Source: Breznakibacter xylanolyticus (GTDB taxonomy: Bacteria > Bacteroidota > Bacteroidia > Bacteroidales > Marinilabiliaceae). From it: a stretch of DNA of 64,000 bases. The notes under the pieces were generated by a model. The model searched no databases and was not told where the DNA came from. It saw only the letters and a list, made by a program, of their open reading frames with translations. The stretch covers positions 110,092 to 174,091 of the forward strand of contig NZ_QKZK01000007.1 in assembly GCF_003254275.1 (NCBI RefSeq). The letters are read 5' to 3'. This document shows positions 8,997-18,176 of this stretch, one piece after another (positions within the stretch are counted from its first letter, which is position 1; each line of letters begins with the position of its first letter). The position numbers and the translations under genes are program-made.

Positions 8997-10325
8997 TTAT
9001 CCCAACCACCCAAGCCCGTTTAAAAAGACCAAAGCAATGGCTAACGGGGCAATAAACTTGATTAACCACCAAAAAACAGGAAAAAACTTCATGGTATTTC
9101 CCCCGGCTTCAAGTTCATTCTTAACCACATGACGTTGAAGCACCCAAACCACAAACAAAACGATAAACATCCCTCCCACTGGCAATAAAATATTAGAAGA
9201 GAGAAACTCGAGTACCGAAAAAAAGGCCGCATATTTGACACAAAAAACCGACATGACAGTCATAACCACTGCAGCGACAAGGGTTGCCACACGCCGTTTC
9301 ATTTGTAGCTCCTCAGTAAAATAGGCAACCACGACTTCGAGCAATGAAAATGTTGAGGTGAGTGCAGCAATACTCAGAAGCAGAAAAAATAGCGAGGCAA
9401 ACAAAAAACCACCGCCCATTTTTGCAAAAATGTTGGGTAAAGTCACAAACACCAATCCGGGTCCTGCATCGGGCTTGAGTCCAAAAGCAAATACAGCAGG
9501 GAAGATAACCAAGCTAGAAAGGACAGCCACCAACGTATCGACCGAGGTTACGGAAATAGCTGTATTTCCCAAACGCTCTTTTTTACTGATATAGGAGCCA
9601 TAAGTTGCCATCACCCCCATTCCTATACTCATACTAAAAAAAACCTGCCCCAAAGCTACCATGACGGTTTTGGCCGTCATTTTGCTGAAATCGGGTTTAA
9701 AAAGAAATTCGACACCCGCCCAAGCCCCATCAAGAGACAAAGAACGAAACATGAGAAAGACAATAATCACAAACAAAAGGGGCATCAAAAACTTAGAATA
9801 TTTTTCAATTCCCCCTTTAACGCCTCCCATCACAATAATGACATTTAAAGCCATAAATAAAAGCGTCCATAGGACGGGACGATAAAAATCGGTCGTGAAA
9901 TGAAGGTAATAATCGTTTAACTGCTCGACCGAAAGCCCTTCGAGGGAACGGGTCATCGAGGCGTAAAAATATTCGATGGTCCAAGCACCCACCACACTGT
10001 AAAAAGCCATAATCACAAAAGCAGCTCCCACGCCCATCACCCCAACAAGGAACCAAGGACGTCCGGGCGTAAGAAAATGAAAGGCTCCGATGACATTTTT
10101 ACGCGACAAACGTCCAATCAACATTTCGGACATCATAATAGGAATGCCAATAAGAAGAGCGATGAATAAATAAAGTAACAAAAAAGCAGCCCCGCCATTC
10201 TCGCCCAGCAAGTAAGGAAATCGCCAAATATTCCCTAACCCGACAGCCGAACCGGCCGCTGCGGCAATCACGCCAAAGCGGCTTGAAAAACTTTCTCTCT
10301 CGAGACCCGAAGATTTTTTTTGCAT
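8997..10325 (-). CDS. sodium-dependent transporter, SNF family
   Basis: Neurotransmitter:sodium symporter family protein of the LeuT fold, probably importing an amino acid with Na+. The 442-residue product (ATG at 10323-10325) begins after a short basic leader with RFGVIAAAAGSAVGLGNIWR, the TM1 Na+/substrate motif, and then shows eleven or so hydrophobic spans. I reject the longer in-frame start 25 codons upstream because the added residues are polar and not conserved in the family. The substrate cannot be told from sequence. Confidence 0.92.
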   Translation of the reverse strand: MQKKSSGLERESFSSRFGVIAAAAGSAVGLGNIWRFPYLLGENGGAAFLLLYLFIALLIGIPIMMSEMLIGRLSRKNVIGAFHFLTPGRPWFLVGVMGVGAAFVIMAFYSVVGAWTIEYFYASMTRSLEGLSVEQLNDYYLHFTTDFYRPVLWTLLFMALNVIIVMGGVKGGIEKYSKFLMPLLFVIIVFLMFRSLSLDGAWAGVEFLFKPDFSKMTAKTVMVALGQVFFSMSIGMGVMATYGSYISKKERLGNTAISVTSVDTLVAVLSSLVIFPAVFAFGLKPDAGPGLVFVTLPNIFAKMGGGFLFASLFFLLLSIAALTSTFSLLEVVVAYFTEELQMKRRVATLVAAVVMTVMSVFCVKYAAFFSVLEFLSSNILLPVGGMFIVLFVVWVLQRHVVKNELEAGGNTMKFFPVFWWLIKFIAPLAIALVFLNGLGWLG

Positions 10326-10485
10326 ATAGAGTGTTTTGCAATGAACAGAAATGAATGTAGAATGGTTTAATGCATGAGAGTAATCATCTCCCCCCAACAC
10401 ACATGCACCTCAATCTGAAAAATTCCTACGCAAAGTTAAATGATCCTTACAAAAAGGCAATTTACCTTTTGAATTATAGTAAAAA

Positions 10486-10516
10486 TTGTAAAAGTTCTTT
10501 GCAATCATTATTTTTG
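10486..10516 (+). promoter_or_regulatory. Bacteroidota-type promoter of fba
   Basis: TTG at 10486-10488, a 20-base spacer, then TATTTTTG at 10509-10516, matching the Bacteroidota sigma-ABfr consensus (TTTG/TTG, about 19-21 bases, TAnnTTTG). It lies 64 bp before the fba ATG. Confidence 0.7.
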
Positions 10517-10579
10517 GGGCGGATTTCCCGAATGAGAAGTCAATGCAATTGAATTACACAAACATAAACAATTAAACAA

Positions 10580-11575
10580 ATGGCTGTTAATTACAAAGAA
10601 TTGGGCCTGGTAAACACGAAAGAACTGTTTGCCAAAGCAATTGCCGGTGGCTATGCCATCCCGGCTTACAACTTCAATAACCTGGAGCAGCTTCAGGCAA
10701 TTTTGCAAGCATGCGTTGCAACCAAATCGCCCGTTATCCTCCAGGTCTCTTCGGGTGCCCGCAAATATGCCAACGCAACCCTTTTGCGCAACATGGCTAA
10801 AGGTGCTACCGAATATGTGAAAGAATTGGGTTATGATATTCCGGTTGTATTACACTTAGATCATGGCGACAGCTTTGAAATTTGTAAAGAATGTATCGAC
10901 AATGGTTTTTCATCGGTGATGATTGATGGTTCACACCACTCATACGAAGAAAACATTGCCCTTACCAAAAAAGTAGTTGAGTACGCACACGCACACGGTG
11001 TAACCGTAGAAGGTGAATTGGGTGTATTGGCAGGAGTAGAAGACGACGTGGTTGCAGAGCACTCAACCTACACACGTCCCGAAGAAGTAGAAGACTTTGT
11101 GAAACGCACCGGCGTGGATTCACTGGCTATTTCAATCGGCACATCACACGGAGCGCACAAATTTACGCCAGCACAATGTACTCGTAACGCTGAAGGCGTG
11201 TTGGTTCCTCCCCCGCTGAAATTCGAAATCCTGGATGAAATTGAAAAACGAATTCCCGGATTCCCCATCGTTCTTCACGGAGCTTCTTCAGTTCCTCAAG
11301 AGCATGTTGCAACCATCAACAAATTCGGTGGTGCGATGAAAGAAGCAGTAGGTATTCCAGAAGAGCAACTGCGTCGTGCAGCGAAATCGGCTGTATGCAA
11401 AATCAACATCGACTCAGACGGACGTTTGGCCATGACTGCTGCCATCCGCAAAGTATTGGCTGAAAACCCAGGCGAATTTGACCCTCGCAAATATTTGGGT
11501 CCTGCACGTGACGTGTTGAAAGCACTTTACATGCACAAGAACGAAAACGTATTGGGTTCTGCAGGAAAAGCATAA
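10580..11575 (+). CDS. fba: class II fructose-1,6-bisphosphate aldolase
   Basis: Zinc-dependent aldolase that splits fructose-1,6-bisphosphate into dihydroxyacetone phosphate and glyceraldehyde-3-phosphate in glycolysis and gluconeogenesis. The 331-residue product begins MAVNYKELGLVNTKELFAKA and shows the class II signatures VVLHLDHGDSFE (metal-binding His and catalytic Asp), VEGELGVLAGVEDD and VLHGASSVP. Length suits the class IIB-like long form. It has its own promoter, and a strong terminator 23 bp after the stop, so it is monocistronic. Confidence 0.97.
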   Translation: MAVNYKELGLVNTKELFAKAIAGGYAIPAYNFNNLEQLQAILQACVATKSPVILQVSSGARKYANATLLRNMAKGATEYVKELGYDIPVVLHLDHGDSFEICKECIDNGFSSVMIDGSHHSYEENIALTKKVVEYAHAHGVTVEGELGVLAGVEDDVVAEHSTYTRPEEVEDFVKRTGVDSLAISIGTSHGAHKFTPAQCTRNAEGVLVPPPLKFEILDEIEKRIPGFPIVLHGASSVPQEHVATINKFGGAMKEAVGIPEEQLRRAAKSAVCKINIDSDGRLAMTAAIRKVLAENPGEFDPRKYLGPARDVLKALYMHKNENVLGSAGKA

Positions 11576-11598
11576 TCGAATCACGATTTTACCACTAT

Positions 11599-11630
11599 AA
11601 AAAAGGCTGCCCTATCCGGCAGCCTTTTTT
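11599..11630. terminator. bidirectional intrinsic terminator, fba/tamL
   Basis: A6-GGCTGCC (11599-11611) pairs with GGCAGCC-T6 (11618-11630) around a 6-base loop. The A and T runs make it work in both directions, between the convergent fba and tamL ends. Confidence 0.92.
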
Positions 11631-11659
11631 CATCCCCCAAGGGATGGATAATTCGTTCA

Positions 11660-13972
11660 TCAAAACGGATAACCAATGGCAAAGTTAAAGGTCAAATCGT
11701 TCCAACCAAACGGCTGATTGGCCAGCACCCAGCGTTTCCCAACAGGCTGTATGGGATCCCGAGCCTTAACTCCGGCATCCATCCGAAAAAGAAAATAATT
11801 AAAATCCAACCGAATGCCGGCTCCAACACCAATTGCAATCTCTTTATAAAACTCATCAAATTCAAACAGCCCCCCCGGCAAACTGGCATCCGAACGAATT
11901 CCCCAAATATTACCGGCGTCGGCAAACAAAGCACCTTCGAGCACCCAAAACATTTTAAAACGATATTCGGCATTCAGTTCTAATTTGATATCGGCCGTTT
12001 GATTATAAAAAGCAGAAACAGTATCGACAAAAGTTCCCGGCCCCACCCCACGCACCGGCCAAGCCCGAAGGCTGTTGGCTCCACCTGAGAAATACCTTTT
12101 TTCAAAAGGGAGCACTTTGGTGTTACCATAAGGGTATCCGACCCCTGCAAACAGGCGATAAGCAAAAGTATTGGCCCGGTTGATGGCATGATGATAACGC
12201 ACGTCCACATCACCCTTGACATACTGCGAGAACTGAATATCCATCACCCGGTAATGACCATTTTCATCAGGTTTTTCCCATAGCGAAACCAACGAGCGAA
12301 GGAAATTGCCGGCACCTTCCATATTAATGCGAGCAAACCAATATTCGGTTTGACGAGTTCGGGACTGATTATTGAACTGAAAAGCATAGGATGAATTGAG
12401 GATAAAGTGATCTTCGTAGCTATACCTCAAAAAAGTGCCACTGATATATTTCCAAAAATCATCGTTGACATAAGGCAACCACACCAAGTTAAACTCAGCA
12501 GGATTAAAGGTATGGGTCACATAGCGCGATGAACGCCAATTATAGCCATATCTCAAATTCGCAATGGTACGGGTATAATCAGGACGATGCTGATAACTAT
12601 ATACAGCCTGAATATTGGTTTTAGGTGTAAACCGTTTACGAAATCCCTCAAACTCAAAAGGCAACCAAAACTTGGGCACTTCCAGTCCAACTTCCACACC
12701 ATATTCAGAAGTATTGAACACATCGGTGGTATTGCGCACAAATTGACGCTCCTGCGACATTCGAAAACCGACATCCAGCACTTCGGCACCCCGCCACAAA
12801 TTGCGATGCTGATATCGCAAGTTACCTCCAGCCCCCAAGTTACCCGAAGAATTAGTCCCTTCAACCTCCACCGAGAATACTTGTTTACGCGCAGGCACCA
12901 TTTGAATGTAACAATCGAGCCACCCATTTTCGTCATCCGGAGTCGTTACATCCTTATATCGAATGTCGACATATCGGAAATAAGCCAATCCCGAGAGCAA
13001 CATCTGCGTTCGATCGGCATAAAAGGCATTAAACCGCTCCCCCGGAGACAAATAGCTGGAGCTAATCAATACCGTAGGATGAACCTCAATATTTTTTTCA
13101 AACAGAAACACATTCCCCTCATAGGACAACGTATCAAATCCCTGAAAGCCACCTTCAAGCAAAGCCCGCTGAGGGGTTTCACTAATGATGTAATACACAT
13201 TGCGGTAATAATAGCGACGATGCGTCCCATTAGGATTGGATGCACCATCGGGCAATGGACAAGAAAGAATGAGGGAATCGACGACAGCATACCTTCCCAG
13301 TGCACTATCGACAGAGAACGAGATGTAATCTTTATTAAACGCGTAATAGCCCTGGTTTCGCAACCGCGAGGTAATGCGATCGCGTTCTTCATCGTGCAAC
13401 GCGGCATCAAACGGTCGGCCGCGCCTTAACAACGAACGGGAAGTATCGGCCAACACATAGGCACGCATCGAATCGTCATCCACGCGGTAGCCCATTTGGT
13501 CGATGCGATAACGCCGGGAGGGGTGAATGGTATACACCACCTTCACCTTTTTCTTTCCGGTTGGGATAACGGTATCGGTCACCAATGCGGTGAAAAAGCC
13601 CTTGGAGTGCATCAGGCGTTGTAACTGGTCGCGCGACATTCGGGTCAGGACTTCGTCATATAACACCGGCTCCTCACCAATGCGGCGCAACACCTTATTG
13701 ACCCATTTGGATGTATCGGCACCCGAAAGGTTATAAATGCCCAGATGAGCCTTCCAAAAACCCAATATTTTCACATTTTCACGCTGACGCAGATAACTTT
13801 TCATCTCCAGCATGGAGATATCACGAATGGGAGAATGAATCATTGTGCGTGCCAGCATCTGCTCACCATCGGGCACATAACGAGTGGTACGGCATCCTGA
13901 CAAAAGAGAGACCCCTACCACAATCAGTACTAACCAAAAGCCGTTGGAAAAACAGAAAAAACGATATCGCAC
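11660..13972 (-). CDS. tamL: TamL, BamA/TamA-family outer-membrane lipoprotein
   Basis: The 770-residue protein has a lipoprotein signal (hydrophobic run then LLSGC at about 23-27), POTRA-like repeats in its first half and an Omp85 beta-barrel ending in aromatic FNFAIGYPF. The sequence RYFSGGANSLRAWPVRGVGP is the Omp85 (V/I)RG(Y/F)-type conserved region. A lipidated TamA form (TamL) is characteristic of Bacteroidota and normally works with TamB in moving envelope material or assembling outer-membrane proteins. The start is a GTG at 13970-13972. TamB, often adjacent, is absent here; the divergent neighbour is the RNA methyltransferase. Confidence 0.88.
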   Translation of the reverse strand: MRYRFFCFSNGFWLVLIVVGVSLLSGCRTTRYVPDGEQMLARTMIHSPIRDISMLEMKSYLRQRENVKILGFWKAHLGIYNLSGADTSKWVNKVLRRIGEEPVLYDEVLTRMSRDQLQRLMHSKGFFTALVTDTVIPTGKKKVKVVYTIHPSRRYRIDQMGYRVDDDSMRAYVLADTSRSLLRRGRPFDAALHDEERDRITSRLRNQGYYAFNKDYISFSVDSALGRYAVVDSLILSCPLPDGASNPNGTHRRYYYRNVYYIISETPQRALLEGGFQGFDTLSYEGNVFLFEKNIEVHPTVLISSSYLSPGERFNAFYADRTQMLLSGLAYFRYVDIRYKDVTTPDDENGWLDCYIQMVPARKQVFSVEVEGTNSSGNLGAGGNLRYQHRNLWRGAEVLDVGFRMSQERQFVRNTTDVFNTSEYGVEVGLEVPKFWLPFEFEGFRKRFTPKTNIQAVYSYQHRPDYTRTIANLRYGYNWRSSRYVTHTFNPAEFNLVWLPYVNDDFWKYISGTFLRYSYEDHFILNSSYAFQFNNQSRTRQTEYWFARINMEGAGNFLRSLVSLWEKPDENGHYRVMDIQFSQYVKGDVDVRYHHAINRANTFAYRLFAGVGYPYGNTKVLPFEKRYFSGGANSLRAWPVRGVGPGTFVDTVSAFYNQTADIKLELNAEYRFKMFWVLEGALFADAGNIWGIRSDASLPGGLFEFDEFYKEIAIGVGAGIRLDFNYFLFRMDAGVKARDPIQPVGKRWVLANQPFGWNDLTFNFAIGYPF

Positions 13973-14041
13973 AACGAAGAACTCTACTTGTTACCCTTCA
14001 AACGGAAAGCGTGTAAAGATATTGAAATCCATTTAATAAAT

Positions 14042-14067
14042 TATTTTTGCACCCAAATGAATTTGGG
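14042..14067 (+). promoter_or_regulatory. promoter plus 5'-end hairpin of the RNA methyltransferase gene
   Basis: TATTTTTG at 14042-14049 matches the TAnnTTTG promoter element, with ATTG 17 bases upstream (14021-14024). It is followed at once by a perfect hairpin, CCCAAAT GA ATTTGGG (about 14052-14067), that ends on the base before the ATG. Transcripts from this promoter would begin with the hairpin and have almost no free leader. Confidence 0.6.
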
Positions 14068-14832
14068 ATGCTAAGCAAGAACAAGATTAAACTCATCAAC
14101 TCACTCACCCACTCGAAATATCGACAACAGGAAGGGCTTTACATTGCCGAAGGCACTAAACTGACCGAGACGTTGCTGGATGCGCAACGCCCCATTGCCA
14201 CCATTATTGCGACACCACAATGGTTGTCAGCACACACACTCCCCCCTTCCATCGAAATAGTGGAAGCAGATGAGAGTGAAATGAAAAAAATCACCCAACT
14301 GAGCACCCCCTCCCCGGTGATGGCACTGGCTCGAATCCCAACCAACCAGTCCACGCCCAACACGCCCGAAGGACAACTATGGCTGGGGCTCGACAACATT
14401 CGCGACCCGGGCAATATGGGCACCATCATCCGTTTGGCACAATGGTTTGGCATCGATGCCATTATATGCAACAAAGGAACTGTGGACTGCTACAACCCCA
14501 AAGTGGTGCAGGCCACCATGGGTGCCATCGCACATGTCAACATCCACTACACGGCACTCAACGCGTTTATTGCCACACATCAATCGGAACAATGGCCCGT
14601 GTATGGTACTTTTTTAGAAGGGAGAAATCTGTTTCAAGAGTCGCTCTCAGCCAGTGGCATGATTGTGCTGGGCAACGAAGGACAAGGCATCAGCGATGAA
14701 GTCGCCAAAGAAATCAACAAAAAAATCCTCATCCCCGACTTTTCCGGAGAAGGCCAAAAACCGGAATCCCTCAATGTTTCGGTGGCAGCAGCCATCGTGT
14801 GTGCCGAATTTCGGCGCAGAACACTTGGCTAA
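14068..14832 (+). CDS. TrmH/SpoU-family RNA 2'-O-methyltransferase
   Basis: SPOUT methyltransferase that uses S-adenosylmethionine to methylate ribose 2'-OH in rRNA or tRNA. The 254-residue product (ATG at 14068-14070) has an N-terminal substrate-binding domain starting LSKNKIKLINSLTHSKYRQQ and a C-terminal knot with the three SpoU motifs: LDNIRDPGNMGTIIRLAQWF, VLGNEGQGIS and SLNVSVAAAIVCAEFRR. The exact target base cannot be assigned. It is divergent from tamL, and its stop codon overlaps the convergent FAD gene by 4 bp. Confidence 0.93.
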   Translation: MLSKNKIKLINSLTHSKYRQQEGLYIAEGTKLTETLLDAQRPIATIIATPQWLSAHTLPPSIEIVEADESEMKKITQLSTPSPVMALARIPTNQSTPNTPEGQLWLGLDNIRDPGNMGTIIRLAQWFGIDAIICNKGTVDCYNPKVVQATMGAIAHVNIHYTALNAFIATHQSEQWPVYGTFLEGRNLFQESLSASGMIVLGNEGQGISDEVAKEINKKILIPDFSGEGQKPESLNVSVAAAIVCAEFRRRTLG

Positions 14833-16409
14833 GCTTCGGAGATCTCTTTATGAAAGATGATGGCCGCCAAACGTTCGGCACACTTTTCACCATCGATGGC
14901 ACTCGATGCTATGCCCCCCGCATAACCGGCACCTTCACCACAAGGAAACAGACCGTTGACATGGATGTGCTGCAATGTATCGGCATTGCGGGGAATGCGT
15001 ACCGGAGCAGAAGTGCGGCTTTCGGTACCCACCACAAGGGCATCGTTGGTCAAAAAACCATCGGCCCACTTGCCAAATTGCTTGAACCCGTCGCGCAGGC
15101 GGAGCGCCATGTTATCGGGCAAAATGAAGTGCAAGGGCGATGCAACCAACCCGGGCACGTATGAGCAATCGGGCAAATCGAACGAGAGACGCCCTTTTAC
15201 AAAATCACCCAGACGTTGAGCCGGCGCAATGACCCCGTTTCCACCATTGATATAGCACAACCGCTCAACGTGTTGCTGAAACATCAATCCGCCCATAACC
15301 CCATGATTTTGGAACTCACCAATATCCTCGGGACGAATTTCGACCACCATGCCCGAATTGGCAAAAGGCGAATTACGACGCGAAGCCGACATACCATTGA
15401 CCACCATTTCGTCGGGACCGGTCATGGCCGGCACGATGAAACCGCCCGGGCACATGCAAAACGAATAAACCCCGCGCTCCTGCACCTGAGTGGTAAAACT
15501 GTAGCTGGCAGCCGGCAAATAAGAGCCACGCCCCTGATTGGTATGATATTGAATATTGTCGATCAATTCCTGCGGATGCTCCACCCTCACGCCCATGGCC
15601 CACGTTTTAGCCTCCAGAGCCACCCCTTTGCGGTGAAGCAGATGGTACACATCGCGAGCCGAATGACCGGTAGCCAGGATAACGGCCTGTGCCTCGATGC
15701 GGTCGCCGGTTGCGGTTACCACCCCTTGCACGGTATTGTCATCGATGAGTAAATCATCCATCCGGGTGTTGAACAAAACCTGTCCTCCGGCATCAAGAAT
15801 GGTTTGCCGGATGTTTTTAATCACGGCAGGTAATTTATCCGTTCCCACGTGAGGATGGGTGTCCACAAGGATGTCGCCATCGGCACCATGAAAACAAAGC
15901 ACCTGCAAAAACTTATGAATATCGCCCCGCTTATGACTCCGGGTATAGAGTTTGCCATCGGAAAAAGTCCCTGCCCCACCTTCGCCAAAGGCATAATTCG
16001 ATTCGGGATTCAAGCCCTGATTGCGATTGAGCAAAGCCACATCCTTCTTACGCTCGCTCACCTCCTTGCCCCGTTCAATCACCACCGGACAAAGCCCCAG
16101 TTCGATGAGCCTCAATGCGGCAAAAAGGCCGCCGGGGCCGGCACCCACCACAATAACCCGCGGTGCAGTCGAAACGTTACTATACCCCAAAGTGAATGTC
16201 TCGGCAACAGGGACCGCTTCGTTGACCCACGCCTGCACATGCAACTGTACAAACACCTGTTTCTGACGGGCATCGATAGAACGACGAACCACCCGAAGAC
16301 CGGTAATTTCATCGGGACGAACCCCCAACTGTTTGGCCACAAGAGGCCGATAAAACACTTCGGAGGAAGCTTCCTGCGGCGTTAAGCGCAATGCAATCTC
16401 TTTATTCAT
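14829..16409 (-). CDS. NAD(P)/FAD-dependent dehydrogenase (COG2509-like)
   Basis: The 526-residue flavoprotein has an N-terminal domain of about 90 residues, then the Rossmann FAD motif VIVVGAGPGGLFAALRLIEL, an ERGKEVSERKKDV second-strand region, the NYAFGEGGAGTFSDGKLYTR segment typical of this family, ATGHSARDVYHLL, and a C-terminal FAD-binding GEGAGYAGGIASSAIDGEKC. Proteins of this family are widespread and annotated only as FAD-dependent dehydrogenases; the substrate is unknown. The stop overlaps the convergent methyltransferase stop (both within CTAA at 14829-14832), so the two transcripts must overlap. Confidence 0.88.
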   Translation of the reverse strand: MNKEIALRLTPQEASSEVFYRPLVAKQLGVRPDEITGLRVVRRSIDARQKQVFVQLHVQAWVNEAVPVAETFTLGYSNVSTAPRVIVVGAGPGGLFAALRLIELGLCPVVIERGKEVSERKKDVALLNRNQGLNPESNYAFGEGGAGTFSDGKLYTRSHKRGDIHKFLQVLCFHGADGDILVDTHPHVGTDKLPAVIKNIRQTILDAGGQVLFNTRMDDLLIDDNTVQGVVTATGDRIEAQAVILATGHSARDVYHLLHRKGVALEAKTWAMGVRVEHPQELIDNIQYHTNQGRGSYLPAASYSFTTQVQERGVYSFCMCPGGFIVPAMTGPDEMVVNGMSASRRNSPFANSGMVVEIRPEDIGEFQNHGVMGGLMFQQHVERLCYINGGNGVIAPAQRLGDFVKGRLSFDLPDCSYVPGLVASPLHFILPDNMALRLRDGFKQFGKWADGFLTNDALVVGTESRTSAPVRIPRNADTLQHIHVNGLFPCGEGAGYAGGIASSAIDGEKCAERLAAIIFHKEISEA

Positions 16410-16556
16410 GACAACGAAAAATCAAATCAAAACTCCATCATCCAATGTCGGCGAGGGAAACGGTGCAAAGAAAGTGCATTTTGACGAAACCATCAAACAG
16501 CCACCACAGACGCCATTCACAGGCCTTCGTGCAAGCTCACAATGGAAATTCAGCAA

Positions 16557-17273
16557 CTACTCAAAATAAAATGTGAAATGAAAAATATTCGACGTCAACT
16601 TGTCGATGGCTTGACCGAAAACCATGTCAGCAGGGTCTTCGGTAGCCTTATAGCCTTTGACATTGAGCATGCCAAACGATGCCTTGAGTTCGGTAGAGAG
16701 ACGAAAATAATTCAGATAGAAATCGATACCGGCACCCACCTCAAGGCAAACATCGAAGGGTTTGAGCACCATTTTTTCCTGTTTACTCCGAGCCAAGTCG
16801 ACCCGCATGTTGACCCCGCCGATCAAATAAGGTTTGAAATTTTGATCACGAACCGCACTGTACTTCAACAACAAGGGAAATTCCAGGAAAGTCGATTTCA
16901 ATTCGATGGGATTTTCGACCCGCTTGCCATCCTCATAAATGAAATATAAATCGCGCTGACCAAAAGAGATGCCGGGCAAAAAGCGAAGATTAAAATATTT
17001 GTGCAGCCGCAAATCGGAGACAATGCCAATATTAATGCCCGGTTGCAGATGAATGATATCAGCATACAAAGGCGTCTGCTTGTTCAAATCAGTGGCCACT
17101 CCGTTATTGAAGACCTGAAAATCCATGGTATTGAGCCCCAATAAAAAGCCAAAGTGCAATTGCCGTGCGTCGAAACCGGGCAAGTTGGGCACATTTCGTT
17201 TTCGGGGGACATTTTGAGAGAACATACACATGCCCCAACACCCCAAACATATTATCAACAGGATTTTCTTCAC
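16557..17273 (-). CDS. porT: PorT-family outer-membrane protein
   Basis: The 238-residue protein has a signal peptide (MKKILLIICLGCWGMCMFSQ) and beta-strand-rich sequence ending in the aromatic-terminated strand NIFHFTFYFE, as in eight-stranded outer-membrane barrels. It matches the PorT family, required for type IX secretion in Porphyromonas gingivalis. The ubiE-porT order, with a 41-bp gap, is a conserved Bacteroidota arrangement and supports the call. The start codon is GTG at 17271-17273. No other type IX secretion gene lies in this window. Confidence 0.87.
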   Translation of the reverse strand: MKKILLIICLGCWGMCMFSQNVPRKRNVPNLPGFDARQLHFGFLLGLNTMDFQVFNNGVATDLNKQTPLYADIIHLQPGINIGIVSDLRLHKYFNLRFLPGISFGQRDLYFIYEDGKRVENPIELKSTFLEFPLLLKYSAVRDQNFKPYLIGGVNMRVDLARSKQEKMVLKPFDVCLEVGAGIDFYLNYFRLSTELKASFGMLNVKGYKATEDPADMVFGQAIDKLTSNIFHFTFYFE

Positions 17274-17314
17274 ACCAAACCGATTTACAGGTAATAAACA
17301 GCCCTTACACGGTT

Positions 17315-18043
17315 TTATTGCACCGGATTGACCGAAAAATAGATGGTGGCAATGCCAAACGAAAGCCGATACTGGCGAATCTGTTCCATCCCCACAACGC
17401 TTAAAACCGCCATAAAGTCCTCTCCTTCGGGAAACTGCTCAACCGACTGGGGTAAATAATCATAAGCCGCACGATCCTTTGAAATCAACCCGCCCAAGAA
17501 TGGCAAAATGGTGGATGAATAAAAACGAAACAACTGTTTAACCGGAAACACCGAAGGCTTTGAAAATTCGAGCACCAACATGCGCCCCCCGGGCACCAAA
17601 ACCCGTTTCATCTCCCGAAGCCCCTGCTCAAGGTTCTCGAAGTTGCGCACCCCAAATGCCACGGTCACCGCATCGAACGAGGACGAATCGAAAGGCAACC
17701 CCTCCGAATCCCCCTGCACCAGAGTCACGTCGGTCAATTGACGCCGAGCGACCTTTTGGCGAGCCACGTTGAGCATCTGCTCCGATAAATCGAGGCCGGT
17801 CACACTCACCTTCAAACGACGATGAATGGCAATGGCCATATCGCCGGTTCCGGTGGCCACATCCAGCACACGCGGGCAAGGTGACTGCCGAAGAATTTGA
17901 ATGACTTTGCGACGCCAAATCTTATCGATGCCCATCGACAACAGATGATTCAACAAATCGTAACGAGGCGCAATGTTATTGAACATTCGGGCAACCTGAC
18001 TCTTTTTCCCGTCAGTAGCATGTTTATATGGAATCACCGTCAT
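17315..18043 (-). CDS. ubiE: demethylmenaquinone methyltransferase UbiE/MenG
   Basis: SAM-dependent C-methyltransferase that makes menaquinone from demethylmenaquinone. The 242-residue product (ATG at 18041-18043) contains MFNNIAPRYDLLNHLLSMGI, VLDVATGTGDMAIAI (SAM motif I), VTVAFGVRNFENLEQGLREM and VLEFSKPS, all UbiE signatures. The in-frame upstream extension of 29 codons reaches into the purL terminator and is rejected. In Bacteroidota the quinone is menaquinone, so the MenG role is meant. Confidence 0.95.
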   Translation of the reverse strand: MTVIPYKHATDGKKSQVARMFNNIAPRYDLLNHLLSMGIDKIWRRKVIQILRQSPCPRVLDVATGTGDMAIAIHRRLKVSVTGLDLSEQMLNVARQKVARRQLTDVTLVQGDSEGLPFDSSSFDAVTVAFGVRNFENLEQGLREMKRVLVPGGRMLVLEFSKPSVFPVKQLFRFYSSTILPFLGGLISKDRAAYDYLPQSVEQFPEGEDFMAVLSVVGMEQIRQYRLSFGIATIYFSVNPVQ

Positions 18044-18119
18044 GGGGATATGCAAAAGGGGTTTGAGCCCCAAAAGTGGGAAAAGATTGCGAAACGGCAA
18101 AAACCTACTTCCCGAAAAG

Positions 18120-18157
18120 GCAAGGGGCAAAAACCCATATCCGTTTTTGCCCCTTGC
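18120..18157 (-). terminator. purL terminator
   Basis: A perfect 15-bp inverted repeat (18120-18134 with 18143-18157; minus-strand arm GCAAGGGGCAAAAAC) with an 8-base loop, followed on the minus strand by CTTTTC. It starts 19 bp after the purL stop and separates purL from ubiE-porT. Confidence 0.8.
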
Positions 18158-18176
18158 AGGAAATTATACCACTCAA

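Noticed and set aside
12587..13429. 280-codon plus-strand frame opposite tamL
   Set aside because: Antisense shadow of a well-supported Omp85-family gene.
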